DNA from: BOKV01 sp049289295
Lineage (GTDB): Bacteria; Pseudomonadota; Alphaproteobacteria; Rhizobiales; Rhizobiaceae
Assembly: GCA_049289295.1 (NCBI GenBank)
Contig: JBATLL010000075.1
Coordinates: 384,947-448,946 of the forward strand
Reading direction: 5' to 3'
DNA length: 64,000 bases
The position numbers and the translations under genes were made by a program. The notes below the pieces were generated by a model, which was given only the letters and a program-made list of their open reading frames with translations, did no database searches and was not told where the DNA came from. Positions 1 through 8,831 of the stretch are shown in pieces; positions within the stretch are counted from its first letter, which is position 1, and every line of letters begins with the position of its first letter.

Positions 1-1119
1 CATTGGGCGGAGTACGACCTGCGCTGCTTTGCCAGCCATCAAAGTGTCGATGCTGCATTGAGGGACCGGCGCTTCGGGCGGGATGTATCCCACATCATGA
101 GCCGCGAGGAAGCGGGGCTTGCGCCAATTCCGGACCGGCTGAAGCCCTTTTATGGTTTCGAATCCCATTCGATGCTGGAGCGCGAACCGCCTGCGCATAC
201 GCGCTTGCGTGCCCTTGTGAACCGGGCATTTGTCTCACGGCACATCGAACGGCTGCGTCCACGGATCGAGGCGCTGGCCCATGCGCTGGTTGACGGGTTC
301 GAGAAGAATGGCCGGGTCGACCTGCTTCCGGCCTATGCCGAGAAGATTCCGGTGATTGTCATAGCCGAACTGCTGGGTGTGCCAGCGGGCATGGCCGATC
401 AGCTGCTTGCCTGGTCACATGACATGGTTGCCATGTACCAGTTCAACCGCGACCGTCAGACTGAGGATCGCGCTGTCGAAGCCACTGAGGCTTTCGGCGA
501 TTTCATGCGCGGCTATGTGGAGAAGCGGCGTGCCAGCCCAGCGGATGATCTCATCACACGCCTCATCCAAGCTGAAAGTGCTGGCGACAGGCTTTCGAAT
601 GATGAACTGGTGACAACCTGCATTCTCCTGCTGAATGCAGGTCATGAGGCGACGGTGCATGGCATCGGCAATGCGGTAAAGGCATTGCTGGAAACGGGTA
701 GCGATGTGCAGCACCTGTTTGCCGAAGATGGGGCAGGAATTGGCGCGACAGACGAATGCCTGCGCTATGATGCACCGCTTCACCTGTTTACCCGTTTTGC
801 CATGGAAGACTTCGAATTTTGCGGCATTTCGCTACGCAAAGGCATGCGGGTCGGGCTGATGCTGGGTGCAGCAAATCGCGACCCGGCCCGGTATGCCAAT
901 CCCGACCGGCTGGATTTTGTCCGGGGAGGTGCCAATCATGTTTCGTTTGGAGCCGGGATACATTTCTGTGTCGGGGCGCCGCTGGCACGGTTGGAAATGG
1001 CTGTTGCCATTCCCGTTCTTTTCCAGAGGCTTTCAGGCCTGCGCCTGGCCGGTCGCCCGCTTTATGCGGATCGATTCCATTTCCATGGGTTGCAATCGCT
1101 GGAACTCGAATGGGGCTGA
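1..1119 (+). CDS. Cytochrome P450, 5' end outside window
   Basis: Soluble bacterial heme-thiolate monooxygenase. The frame is open from base 1 and already reads P450-like sequence (DAALRDRRFG) before the first possible start, a TTG at 58, so the true start lies upstream of the window; 372 residues are visible. Seen: the early motif PPAHTRLR, the I-helix oxygen-activation motif AGHEAT (637-654), and the heme loop FGAGIHFCVG (946-975) with the thiolate cysteine at 967-969. Substrate cannot be read from sequence. It precedes an ABC importer and acyl-CoA metabolism genes, which suggests hydroxylation of an imported carboxylic acid or hydrocarbon; that is inference. No ferredoxin partner gene is adjacent. 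Confidence 0.93.
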   Translation, partial: HWAEYDLRCFASHQSVDAALRDRRFGRDVSHIMSREEAGLAPIPDRLKPFYGFESHSMLEREPPAHTRLRALVNRAFVSRHIERLRPRIEALAHALVDGFEKNGRVDLLPAYAEKIPVIVIAELLGVPAGMADQLLAWSHDMVAMYQFNRDRQTEDRAVEATEAFGDFMRGYVEKRRASPADDLITRLIQAESAGDRLSNDELVTTCILLLNAGHEATVHGIGNAVKALLETGSDVQHLFAEDGAGIGATDECLRYDAPLHLFTRFAMEDFEFCGISLRKGMRVGLMLGAANRDPARYANPDRLDFVRGGANHVSFGAGIHFCVGAPLARLEMAVAIPVLFQRLSGLRLAGRPLYADRFHFHGLQSLELEWG

Positions 1120-1241
1120 CCGGCTGGCGATTGCGAAAAAAAGCGGCTTGCCATCTGCGGTCGTTCTTGCTTTTCTGACCATCCGGCCGGACCATAACGG
1201 GCATTGAAGTTCGAGCTTTGCGGCGGGACAGGGAGGAACAT

Positions 1242-2117
1242 TTGGAAGTTGCGCAGCTACTGCTGGCCGGCATTGCAGGCGGATGTGTCTATGGGCTGGT
1301 CGCCCTAGGGTTTGTCCTGATCTACAAGGCCACGGAGTCGGTCAACTTCGCACAGGGCGACCTGATGATGCTGGGTGCGTTCTTCACGGTGCAGTTTGTA
1401 AACAGTGCCTACTGGGGAATGAATTTCTGGGTCGGGATTGGTCTGGCCATACTTGTCATGGCGTTGATCGGCTACCTGATGGAAGCCCTGATCATCCGCA
1501 AGCTCTTCGGGCAACCGCAATTTGCCGTGGTGATCCTGACAATCGCGATCGGGTTCGTATTGCGATTTGTTGCGGGTTTCATATGGGGGCATGAGCCAAT
1601 TTCGCTCGAGACTCCCTTTGCTGGTGAAAACACCAGCTTTCTCGGCCTGGCAATCAGCATCGACGAGATTTTCGTGATAGCCACGACAATCGTCCTGACC
1701 CTCGGCCTCTACATTTTCTTCGCCCGTACAAGGCTCGGCATGGCGATGCAGGCATCTTCGCAAAACCAGCTTGCAGCCTATTACATGGGCGTGCCGGTAA
1801 AGCGTATCCATGGTCTCATTTGGGCCATTTCCGGCGGCATAGCGACGATTGCGGGCGTGCTGTTTGCATCGCGCAGCTCGATCGATCCCAATCTCGGCCT
1901 GCTGGGCATCAAGGCATTTGCGGCGGCGGTCATTGGTGGTTTCGGCAGCCTGCCTGGCGCGCTGGCCGGTGGCCTGATCGTGGGCATTGTCGAGCCGTTC
2001 AGCGGGCGGTATCTGCCAGCAGGCTACAGCCAGATCATGCCCTATGCCATCATGCTCGTGGTGCTGGTGATGCGGCCGAACGGCCTGTTTGCCCAGGTGC
2101 AGAGCAAGAAGGTCTGA
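1242..2117 (+). CDS. livH: Branched-chain-type ABC transporter permease LivH
   Basis: Inner-membrane permease of the hydrophobic amino acid (HAAT/Liv) ABC importer family. The 291-residue product is almost entirely hydrophobic helices and has the family signature near the N-terminus (GLVALGFVLIYKATESVNFA) and the glycine-rich GGFGSLPGALAGG segment near the C-terminus. TTG at 1242 is chosen because GGGAGG lies 6 bases upstream at 1231-1236; an in-frame TTG at 1218 would add 8 charged residues without a good ribosome site. It is followed 3 bases later by livM. Substrate may not be an amino acid, given the acyl-CoA ligase in the same operon. Confidence 0.92.
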   Translation: MEVAQLLLAGIAGGCVYGLVALGFVLIYKATESVNFAQGDLMMLGAFFTVQFVNSAYWGMNFWVGIGLAILVMALIGYLMEALIIRKLFGQPQFAVVILTIAIGFVLRFVAGFIWGHEPISLETPFAGENTSFLGLAISIDEIFVIATTIVLTLGLYIFFARTRLGMAMQASSQNQLAAYYMGVPVKRIHGLIWAISGGIATIAGVLFASRSSIDPNLGLLGIKAFAAAVIGGFGSLPGALAGGLIVGIVEPFSGRYLPAGYSQIMPYAIMLVVLVMRPNGLFAQVQSKKV

Positions 2118-2120
2118 CAG

Positions 2121-3200
2121 ATGCGCTTTCACCAGAAAACCGATTATGATGCCGATATCAACCTTGCCGAGGACCGGCACCAGGCCGGGTGGTATCTGGC
2201 GCTGGTGGTCATTGCCGCGCTATTGCCGTTTCTCATCAGCAGTTACCTGCTGGGTGAATTCGTCAATGTTCTCATTCTTGCGGTGGCAGGCATGGGGCTC
2301 ATGGTCCTGGCCGGTCATACGGGGCAAGCGAGCCTTGGCCATGCCGCGTTTCTTGCCTGTGGCGCCTATATGGAAGCCTGGCTCAACAACAAGGGCGTTT
2401 CCTTCCTGATTTCATTTCCCGCTGCAGGCCTTTTTGCAGGCGTGGTGGGGGCCCTGATCGCCATTCCGGCTCTCAAGATGTCGGGCATCTACCTCGCCAT
2501 CGCGACACTGGCAGTAGGGATTGTCGCAGAAGATGTGATCGTGTTGCTGGAGCCGGTGACGGGCGGTATCAGCGGTACTTTCGTTGGCCCAATCAGCCTG
2601 TTAGGTCTGTCGATTGACCGTTATGCCAATCCATCGGCGTTTTACTGGCTTTGCCTTGCGGTCGCGATCATCGTCACGTTCGGTTATGCCAATATACTTC
2701 GCTCATCGACCGGCAGATCCTTCGTCGCCATACGCGATTCCGAGGTTTCGGCGCGTGCCATGGGCATCAATATCGCACGCACGAAAACGCTCGCCTTTTT
2801 CCTGTCCTGTTTCGTGACCGGACTTTCCGGCGCGCTGATGGCGCATTTCCTGGGGGCGTTCAACTACGAAGCCTTCCTCATCACCGTTTCCATCCAGCTG
2901 TTGCTGATGATTGTCGTGGGCGGCATGGGTTCCATCCATGGGGCCTATTTCGGCGCTGCGGTGATCGGTTTCCTTCCGCAGATCATCACCTTGATCCGCC
3001 AGAAAGTGGCAATGTCGGCCATTCCGGGACTTGATACGGGGATTTTTGCGGTGATCCTTGTGGCGATCATCATCATCGAGCCACTCGGCATTTACGGGCA
3101 ATGGATGAAAACCCGGATCTGGTGGCAACTGTTTCCACTGGCGCGGCGCGACATGTTCCGCAGACAGAAGTCCTATCTCAAGACGGAGCGGATGCGGTGA
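2121..3200 (+). CDS. livM: Branched-chain-type ABC transporter permease LivM
   Basis: Second inner-membrane permease of the Liv-type importer, 359 residues, partner of LivH. Seen: a polar N-terminal stretch of about 25 residues, then multiple hydrophobic helices, the LivM signature GHTGQASLGHAAF near residue 70 and RDSEVSARAMGI near residue 200, the loop thought to contact the ATPase. Its TGA stop overlaps the GTG start of livG (GTGA, 3197-3200), indicating translational coupling. Confidence 0.93.
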   Translation: MRFHQKTDYDADINLAEDRHQAGWYLALVVIAALLPFLISSYLLGEFVNVLILAVAGMGLMVLAGHTGQASLGHAAFLACGAYMEAWLNNKGVSFLISFPAAGLFAGVVGALIAIPALKMSGIYLAIATLAVGIVAEDVIVLLEPVTGGISGTFVGPISLLGLSIDRYANPSAFYWLCLAVAIIVTFGYANILRSSTGRSFVAIRDSEVSARAMGINIARTKTLAFFLSCFVTGLSGALMAHFLGAFNYEAFLITVSIQLLLMIVVGGMGSIHGAYFGAAVIGFLPQIITLIRQKVAMSAIPGLDTGIFAVILVAIIIIEPLGIYGQWMKTRIWWQLFPLARRDMFRRQKSYLKTERMR

Positions 3201-3967
3201 GTCTTTTTGTAGCTGAAGATCTTTCCAAGTCATTCGGCGGTGTCAGGGCCGTGGACGGCGTGTCGTTTTCCGTCGAGGCTGGCGAAGTGTTCACGATTGT
3301 TGGTCCGAACGGTGCGGGGAAGTCCACGATATTCAACCTGATTTCCCGATTCTACGATGTGACGACCGGACGGATTTTCATGGACGGCAAGGAAATCACC
3401 CATGTCCGTCCAGACGAGATCATCCATCACGGCATAGCCAGGACATTCCAGAATATCGAGCTTTTCGATCATTCGACAGTTCTGCAGAACCTGCTGGTTG
3501 GCCGCTATTCGCGACGCAAGTCCAACTTCATCCAGAACCTCGCATTCCTGCCTTCAGTTCGCGCCGAGGAGCGCGCCCATCGTCATGCCGTGGAGGAGAT
3601 CATCGAGTTCCTCGACCTGCATGCCTATCGCGACAAGATGATCGCAGGCTTGCCATATGGAGTTCGCAAGGTCGTCGAAATCGGGCGCGCGCTGGCTTGC
3701 GGGCCGAAGCTGCTGTTGCTCGATGAGCCGGCATCCGGCCTGTCTGTCGAGGAAACCCAGGACGTGGCCTACTGGATCGAGGACATGCAGAAGGACATGG
3801 GGCTGACGGTGCTGATGGTCGAGCACGACATGTCACTGGTCAGCCAGGTTTCGACACGTGTGCTTGCTCTTGCTGATGGCAAGCCGATTGCAACCGGTAC
3901 ACCGGCAGAAGTTCAGGCGCATCCCAAGGTGATCGAGGCCTATCTCGGCCTGGAGGATGCAGCATGA
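3197..3967 (+). CDS. livG: Liv-type ABC transporter ATPase LivG
   Basis: Cytoplasmic ATPase of the importer, 256 residues. Seen: Walker A GPNGAGKST, the LivG-typical GIARTFQN segment, an ABC signature in the divergent form YGVRKVVEIGRAL, Walker B LLLLDEPASGL and the switch histidine in VEHDM. The GTG start at 3197 is chosen because it overlaps the livM stop and leaves the normal N-terminus (LFVAEDLSKSFGG). An upstream in-frame ATG at 3101 would give a 32-residue extension lying wholly inside livM, which is unlikely. Its ATGA overlap with livF continues the operon. Confidence 0.92.
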   Translation: MSLFVAEDLSKSFGGVRAVDGVSFSVEAGEVFTIVGPNGAGKSTIFNLISRFYDVTTGRIFMDGKEITHVRPDEIIHHGIARTFQNIELFDHSTVLQNLLVGRYSRRKSNFIQNLAFLPSVRAEERAHRHAVEEIIEFLDLHAYRDKMIAGLPYGVRKVVEIGRALACGPKLLLLDEPASGLSVEETQDVAYWIEDMQKDMGLTVLMVEHDMSLVSQVSTRVLALADGKPIATGTPAEVQAHPKVIEAYLGLEDAA

Positions 3968-4779
3968 CTGCAAAGGAAGCGAAAAAACCAGAAAGCCCGA
4001 CCGGTTCGACGGAAGCACCTGTCCTCGATGTCCTCAACATCGAAACCTATTACGGATCGGTGATGGCTATCAGGGGTGTTTCGCTGCGAGTCATGAAGGG
4101 CCAGATCGTGACGATTCTGGGCGCGAATGGTGCGGGAAAGACAACGCTGCTGAAGACGATTTCAGGGGTCATGGATCCCGAAAAGGGAACGATACTGCTC
4201 AACGGGGAAGAAATTCAGGGCATGGAGCCTGACCGCATCGTGCGGCGCGGTGTGGCCCATGTTCCCGAAGGCCGGGAAGTGTTTCCATTCCTGAGTGTCG
4301 AGGAAAATCTCAGGATGGGCGCCTACATCCGCTCGGACAATGAAGTCGGCAGCGATCTGGAGATGGTCTATTCCTATTTTCCGATCCTGAAGGAACGCCA
4401 GAAGCAGCAGGCCGGATATCTTTCAGGCGGCCAGCAGCAAATGCTGGCAATCGGCCGGGGCCTGATGGCGCGCCCGAAGATCCTTCTGCTGGACGAACCC
4501 TCGCTTGGCCTGTCGCCCATACTGGTGCAGGAGATTTTCACCATCATCCGACGGCTCAACAAGGAGCAGGGGGTGACGATGATGCTGGTCGAGCAAAACG
4601 CCCAGGTGGCCTTGAAAACCGCGCACTATGGCTATGTTATGGAGATAGGGCGGATTGTGATGAACGGTACTGCGGAAAGCCTGATGGCTTCCGAGGACAT
4701 CCAGGAATTCTATCTCGGCGTTCAGGGTGATACCCAGCGCGGGCAGAAGCGCTGGAAGCGGCGCAAGACCTGGAGATAG
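3964..4779 (+). CDS. livF: Liv-type ABC transporter ATPase LivF
   Basis: Second ATPase of the importer, 271 residues. Seen: Walker A GANGAGKTT, a Q-loop region, signature LSGGQQQMLAIGRGLM, Walker B LLLLDEPSLGLSP and H-loop region LVEQNAQ, which is the usual LivF form. The start ATG overlaps the livG stop (ATGA). About 20 residues before the core ATPase fold and about 25 basic residues after it are longer than the E. coli protein. The acyl-CoA ligase gene follows after 32 bases. Confidence 0.93.
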   Translation: MTAKEAKKPESPTGSTEAPVLDVLNIETYYGSVMAIRGVSLRVMKGQIVTILGANGAGKTTLLKTISGVMDPEKGTILLNGEEIQGMEPDRIVRRGVAHVPEGREVFPFLSVEENLRMGAYIRSDNEVGSDLEMVYSYFPILKERQKQQAGYLSGGQQQMLAIGRGLMARPKILLLDEPSLGLSPILVQEIFTIIRRLNKEQGVTMMLVEQNAQVALKTAHYGYVMEIGRIVMNGTAESLMASEDIQEFYLGVQGDTQRGQKRWKRRKTWR

Positions 4780-4811
4780 GATGCATCGCGCATTGCGGGA
4801 GGAAGGATCGA

Positions 4812-6686
4812 ATGAACGTCCATGATTTTCCGACCCAGGGGAAAGCGCATCCCGACGATGCGCCGCAGTGGCTGGGCTGTGACACGATGGCCAAGCTGTT
4901 CCGGTTGCAGTGCCGCAATCAGAAGGGCCGCACGGCGCACCGCGCAAAGGACCTGGGCATCTGGAATTCCTTTTCCTGGCAGGACTATTGGGATCGCACC
5001 AGCCAGATTGCGGCAGGGTTGATCAGCCTTGGTCTCAAGCGCGGGGACACCGTTTCGATCCTGTCGGAAGACAACAAGGAATGGCTTTACTTCGATATGG
5101 CCGCCACATGCGCCGGGGCAATTCCTTCTGGCGTCTACACGACCGATTCCGCTCAGCAGCTTGCTTATCTGGTCAACGATTCCGGCACGCGGTTTCTGGT
5201 GGTTGAGAATGACGAACAGCTCGACAAGTTTCTCGAAGTTCGTGACGAGATGCCGGGGCTGATCCGCGCAATCGTGCTGGACAGCGAAGGGCTGCGAGAC
5301 TTCAAGGACGACAAGGTCATCTTCCTTGACGATCTGTATGCCATGGGGGCCAAGGTGCTTGCCGAGGATCCAGGTCTCATGGACAGGGAAATCGACAAGT
5401 CGCAGCCCGACGATGTGCGGATGCTGATTTACACGTCCGGCACGACGGGGCGGCCCAAGGGTGCGATGATCACCCATGCCAATATCCTGTTCCAGATCAA
5501 TGCCCTGTCACAGATAATTCCAAGCCACGACACAGACGAGCAGCTTTGCTTCCTGCCGCTGTGCCACGTGCTTGAGCGCCTCTTTTCGGTCGAGACCCAG
5601 CTTGCTTTCGCGACGGTCGTGAATTTTGCCGAGAGCCCCGAAACGGTGTTCGACAATCTGCGGGAAGTTTCGCCGCACGTGTTCGTGGCAGTGCCCCGCC
5701 TTTGGGAAAAGATCTATTCGCGCCTGCAAATCATGCGCAAGGAATCAACCGGGCTCGGACGCTGGGCGTTTGACAAGGCGATCGCCTGCGGGCTGAAGCG
5801 CAATGCCCTGATCGAGGAGAATGCGAAAGTGCCGCTCGGCCTTTCCATTGCCTGCCGGTTCTGGGATTTCACCGTTCTGGCGAACCTGCGACGCATGATC
5901 GGGATGGACAGGTTGCGGCGTGGAGCAACGGGTGCTGCACCCATTTCGCCTGAGCTGCTGGTCTGGTTCCGCGCAGCTGGCATTCCGGTCCTGGAAGGTT
6001 TCGGCCAGACGGAGACTTCGGGTGTCGCCACCATCAACACGCTCGAGCAGAACAAGAACGGGACCATCGGTTTCACAATCCCCGGTGCGGAAACCCGCCT
6101 GTCGCCAGAGGGCGAGATCCAGGTGCGCGGCATGCACGTATTCAAGGGCTACTGGAACAATCCGGAAAAGACCCGCGAAACCTTCACCCGCGATGGTTGG
6201 CTCAGAACCGGCGACGTTGGTCGGGTCGACAATGAAGGCTTCTACACCATCACGGGACGTATCAAGGACATCATCATTACCGCGGGCGGCAAGAACATCA
6301 CCCCTGCTGAAATTGAAAGCGCCCTCAAGTTTTCACCATATATCTCGGATGCAGTTGTTATTGGCGACAAACGCAAATACCTTACCTGCCTGATCATGAT
6401 CGACCAGGAGAATGTGGAGAATTTTGCGCAGGAGAAGCGGATACCGTTCAGCGATTTCGCTTCATTGTGTGCTGCCCCAGAGGTCGTGGCGCTGATCGGT
6501 GAAGAGGTGAACAAGGTCAACAAGCAGTTTGCCAGGGTGGAGCAGATCAAGGACTTCAGATTGATCAACATCCTGCTGACGGCAGAGGATGAGGAACTGA
6601 CCCCGACAATGAAGCTGAAACGCGGCTTTGTTGAATCGAAGCACAAGGGTCTGATCGACTCGATGTATCGAAGCGAGGCTGCCTGA
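4812..6686 (+). CDS. AMP-forming long-chain acyl-CoA ligase
   Basis: Member of the ANL (adenylate-forming) superfamily; activates a carboxylic acid with ATP and CoA. The 624-residue length and sequence resemble long-chain FadD-type ligases. Seen: the P-loop YTSGTTGRPKG from residue 207, the A5 motif GFGQTE near residue 396, WLRTGDVG, the hinge GRIKD and the C-terminal AGGKNITPAEIE with its lysine region. A strong GGGAGGAAGG ribosome site precedes the ATG. Sitting between the importer ATPase and binding-protein genes, it probably acts on the imported substrate (vectorial activation, inference). Exact substrate is unknown. Confidence 0.9.
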   Translation: MNVHDFPTQGKAHPDDAPQWLGCDTMAKLFRLQCRNQKGRTAHRAKDLGIWNSFSWQDYWDRTSQIAAGLISLGLKRGDTVSILSEDNKEWLYFDMAATCAGAIPSGVYTTDSAQQLAYLVNDSGTRFLVVENDEQLDKFLEVRDEMPGLIRAIVLDSEGLRDFKDDKVIFLDDLYAMGAKVLAEDPGLMDREIDKSQPDDVRMLIYTSGTTGRPKGAMITHANILFQINALSQIIPSHDTDEQLCFLPLCHVLERLFSVETQLAFATVVNFAESPETVFDNLREVSPHVFVAVPRLWEKIYSRLQIMRKESTGLGRWAFDKAIACGLKRNALIEENAKVPLGLSIACRFWDFTVLANLRRMIGMDRLRRGATGAAPISPELLVWFRAAGIPVLEGFGQTETSGVATINTLEQNKNGTIGFTIPGAETRLSPEGEIQVRGMHVFKGYWNNPEKTRETFTRDGWLRTGDVGRVDNEGFYTITGRIKDIIITAGGKNITPAEIESALKFSPYISDAVVIGDKRKYLTCLIMIDQENVENFAQEKRIPFSDFASLCAAPEVVALIGEEVNKVNKQFARVEQIKDFRLINILLTAEDEELTPTMKLKRGFVESKHKGLIDSMYRSEAA

Positions 6687-6751
6687 ACAGCGACCGGAAA
6701 TATCCGGATAGTTCGCGAAGAGAAATGTTGCTCCAGGGCAACGTGTTACCG

Positions 6752-6768
6752 GGCCCAACGGGCCTTTC
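6752..6768 (+). promoter_or_regulatory. Intercistronic hairpin before livJ
   Basis: GGCCC (6752-6756) pairs with GGGCC (6760-6764) across a 3-base loop, followed by TTT. It lies between the ligase stop and the livJ ribosome site. It could act as a weak attenuator or protect the livJ mRNA end, a common arrangement that raises binding-protein expression relative to the membrane subunits. Role is inferred only. Confidence 0.35.
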
Positions 6769-6784
6769 ACAAGGGAGGAATACG

Positions 6785-7945
6785 ATGAAGAAAATATTCG
6801 TGACTGCAACATTTGCCGCGGCGCTGCTTGCGTCACCGGCACTTGCCCAGACCCAGGGTGTCTCAGACACTGAAATCAAGGTTGGCGGGCATCATGACCT
6901 GTCGGGTATCTTCGCAGGCTTCTCCGTGCCAGCGGTCAAGGCAGCCCAATTGTATTTCGACGAAGTCAATGCCGCTGGCGGCGTCAATGGACGCAAGATC
7001 ACCTACATTGTCGAAGACCACGGCTACAACCCGACCAAGGCAGTGCAGCTTGCCAACAAGCTGGTGAATTCCGATCAGGTATTTGCGATGCTGCTCTCGC
7101 TTGGTACCCCGCACAATCTGGCGGCGTTCAAGATACAGGATCCGAAGAACGTTCCGAACGTGTCGCCGCTTTCGGCTGCGCGCCAGATGCTGGATGAGCC
7201 GCTTGCGCTGCATTATGCGGGCACGGCATCCTACTATGACGCCATTCGCGTTGCGGTGCGCTGGATGAAGGAAAACGAAGGCAGCACCACTGTGTGCACC
7301 ATGTTCCTGCCGACCGATTTTGGTGAAGAAATTCACGGCGGCGCGGTCGATGAGGCCAAAGCGCTTGGAATGGCATATGGTGGTGAGACAACCCACAAGC
7401 CTGACGATGCGGATTTTGCCGGTGCGCTGCAGAAGCTCAACGGCGATGGTTGCAATCTGGTTACGGTTGCGCTTGGCATCAAGCAGGTCATCACCGTGCT
7501 CGGTACAGCAAAGAAGCTTGGCTACAATGACATGAAGTTCCTCGGCTCTTCTGCTTCCTTCCACACGGCGATTGCCAAGGTGCCGGGCGGAATCACCGAA
7601 GGGTTTTATGCTGCAGCTGGCTGGCAGGATCTTGAAGCGCGCGCTGGCGATCCGGAAGTTGGCGCATGGATCAAGTCCTTTACCGAAGCTACTGGCGAAA
7701 AGTTCCCCGGAACTGGTGCGCTGCTTGGACGTTCGGCGGCAGGACTTTTTGTCAAGGGTCTTGAAGCAGCGGGCAAGGACCTGACTGCGGAAAGCTTCCA
7801 GAAGGGCATGGAGTCGCTCGACTATGACGACAAGATCGCAGGAAACCATGTGAAAATGGGACCTGGTGACCACTTGGCAGCAGAAGAAATCTTCATCTCG
7901 AAGATCGAAGGCGGATCCTGGAAAACACTAGCTTCAAGCAAGTAA
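6785..7945 (+). CDS. livJ: Liv-type periplasmic substrate-binding protein
   Basis: Periplasmic receptor (type I periplasmic-binding fold, Peripla_BP_6 family) for the Liv-type importer, 386 residues. The ATG at 6785 is preceded by GGGAGG and begins a standard Sec signal peptide (MKKIFVTATFAAALLASPAL) with a probable cleavage site after ALA. An in-frame upstream start at 6725 would put 20 residues ahead of this signal and is rejected. Mature sequence begins TQGVSDTEIKVGG, typical of the family. It closes the transport operon and is followed by a strong terminator. Ligand is unknown. Confidence 0.92.
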   Translation: MKKIFVTATFAAALLASPALAQTQGVSDTEIKVGGHHDLSGIFAGFSVPAVKAAQLYFDEVNAAGGVNGRKITYIVEDHGYNPTKAVQLANKLVNSDQVFAMLLSLGTPHNLAAFKIQDPKNVPNVSPLSAARQMLDEPLALHYAGTASYYDAIRVAVRWMKENEGSTTVCTMFLPTDFGEEIHGGAVDEAKALGMAYGGETTHKPDDADFAGALQKLNGDGCNLVTVALGIKQVITVLGTAKKLGYNDMKFLGSSASFHTAIAKVPGGITEGFYAAAGWQDLEARAGDPEVGAWIKSFTEATGEKFPGTGALLGRSAAGLFVKGLEAAGKDLTAESFQKGMESLDYDDKIAGNHVKMGPGDHLAAEEIFISKIEGGSWKTLASSK

Positions 7946-7967
7946 TCCTTTCGTCGCGAAATTTGGA

Positions 7968-7997
7968 GGGCGGCCCCGAAAGGGCCGCCCTTTTTGT
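7968..7997 (+). terminator. Rho-independent terminator after livJ
   Basis: Perfect 9-bp stem GGGCGGCCC (7968-7976) and GGGCCGCCC (7982-7990) with a 5-base loop CGAAA, followed at once by TTTTT. It lies 22 bases after the livJ stop and ends the import operon. Confidence 0.93.
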
Positions 7998-8062
7998 TGA
8001 CCGGGCTGGCGCGACAGCGCAATGTCCGGCAATCGAATTGCAATTCAAACCGGAAAGAAGAC

Positions 8063-8824
8063 ATGAAGATTGACAATACAGTGGCCGTGGTAACCGGTGG
8101 CGCATCGGGCCTGGGAGAAGCAACCGTTCGCAATTTTGTCGCTGGTGGTGCCAGGGTTGCGATATTCGACATGAATGCATCGAGGGGCGAGGCGCTGGCC
8201 AGGGAACTTGGCCCGACGGCGATTTTCTGCAAAGTGAACGTCACTGATGAAGACAGCGTGAAAGCCGGCCTTGATGCTGCGGTTGGTGCCTTTGGCCGGA
8301 TTGATGCCTGTATCAATTGTGCCGGTATCGGCATGGCGATGAAGACCATGGGCAAGGAAGGCCCACACGATTATTCGATCTTCAAGAAAGTGCTCGAGGT
8401 GAACCTGTTCGGCACCTTCAACGTGCTGCGGCTCGCGGTCGAACGCATGTCAGCCAATACTCCCAACGCAGACGGAGAGCGTGGTGTGATCGTCAACACA
8501 GCCTCGGTTGCCGCCTATGATGGACAGAAGGGCCAGGTGGCCTATTCAGCGTCAAAGGGCGGGGTTGTCGGCATGACGCTTCCAATTGCACGCGATCTGG
8601 CCTTTTACGGCATTCGCATCTGCACGATCGCGCCCGGCCTTTTCCTGACGCCGTTGTTCGAGGGACTTGGACAGAAGGTTGTGGATGAGCTTTCCGCCCA
8701 GGTCACCTTCCCGAAACGTCTGGGTAAACCATCTGAGTATGGCGCTCTTGCCCGCACCATCGTGGAAAGCCCCTACATGAATGGCGAGACGATCCGGCTT
8801 GATGGCGCAATAAGGCTGCCGTGA
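8063..8824 (+). CDS. Short-chain dehydrogenase, 3-hydroxyacyl-CoA dehydrogenase-like
   Basis: NAD-dependent SDR-family oxidoreductase, 253 residues. Seen: the cofactor motif TGGASGLG (residues 11-18), the NCAGIG segment and the catalytic YSASK with Tyr161 and Lys165. The sequence resembles the type II 3-hydroxyacyl-CoA dehydrogenase / HSD10 group, which fits the enoyl-CoA hydratase gene 7 bases downstream. The ATG at 8063 follows CGGAAAG; an upstream in-frame start at 7994 would lie inside the preceding terminator. Activity on a hydroxyacyl-CoA is inferred. Confidence 0.88.
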   Translation: MKIDNTVAVVTGGASGLGEATVRNFVAGGARVAIFDMNASRGEALARELGPTAIFCKVNVTDEDSVKAGLDAAVGAFGRIDACINCAGIGMAMKTMGKEGPHDYSIFKKVLEVNLFGTFNVLRLAVERMSANTPNADGERGVIVNTASVAAYDGQKGQVAYSASKGGVVGMTLPIARDLAFYGIRICTIAPGLFLTPLFEGLGQKVVDELSAQVTFPKRLGKPSEYGALARTIVESPYMNGETIRLDGAIRLP

Positions 8825-8831
8825 AGCCGCC

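Noticed and set aside
3101..3199. Longer livG start at 3101
   Set aside because: Would extend into livM with residues unlike LivG; the GTG at 3197 overlapping the livM stop is standard.
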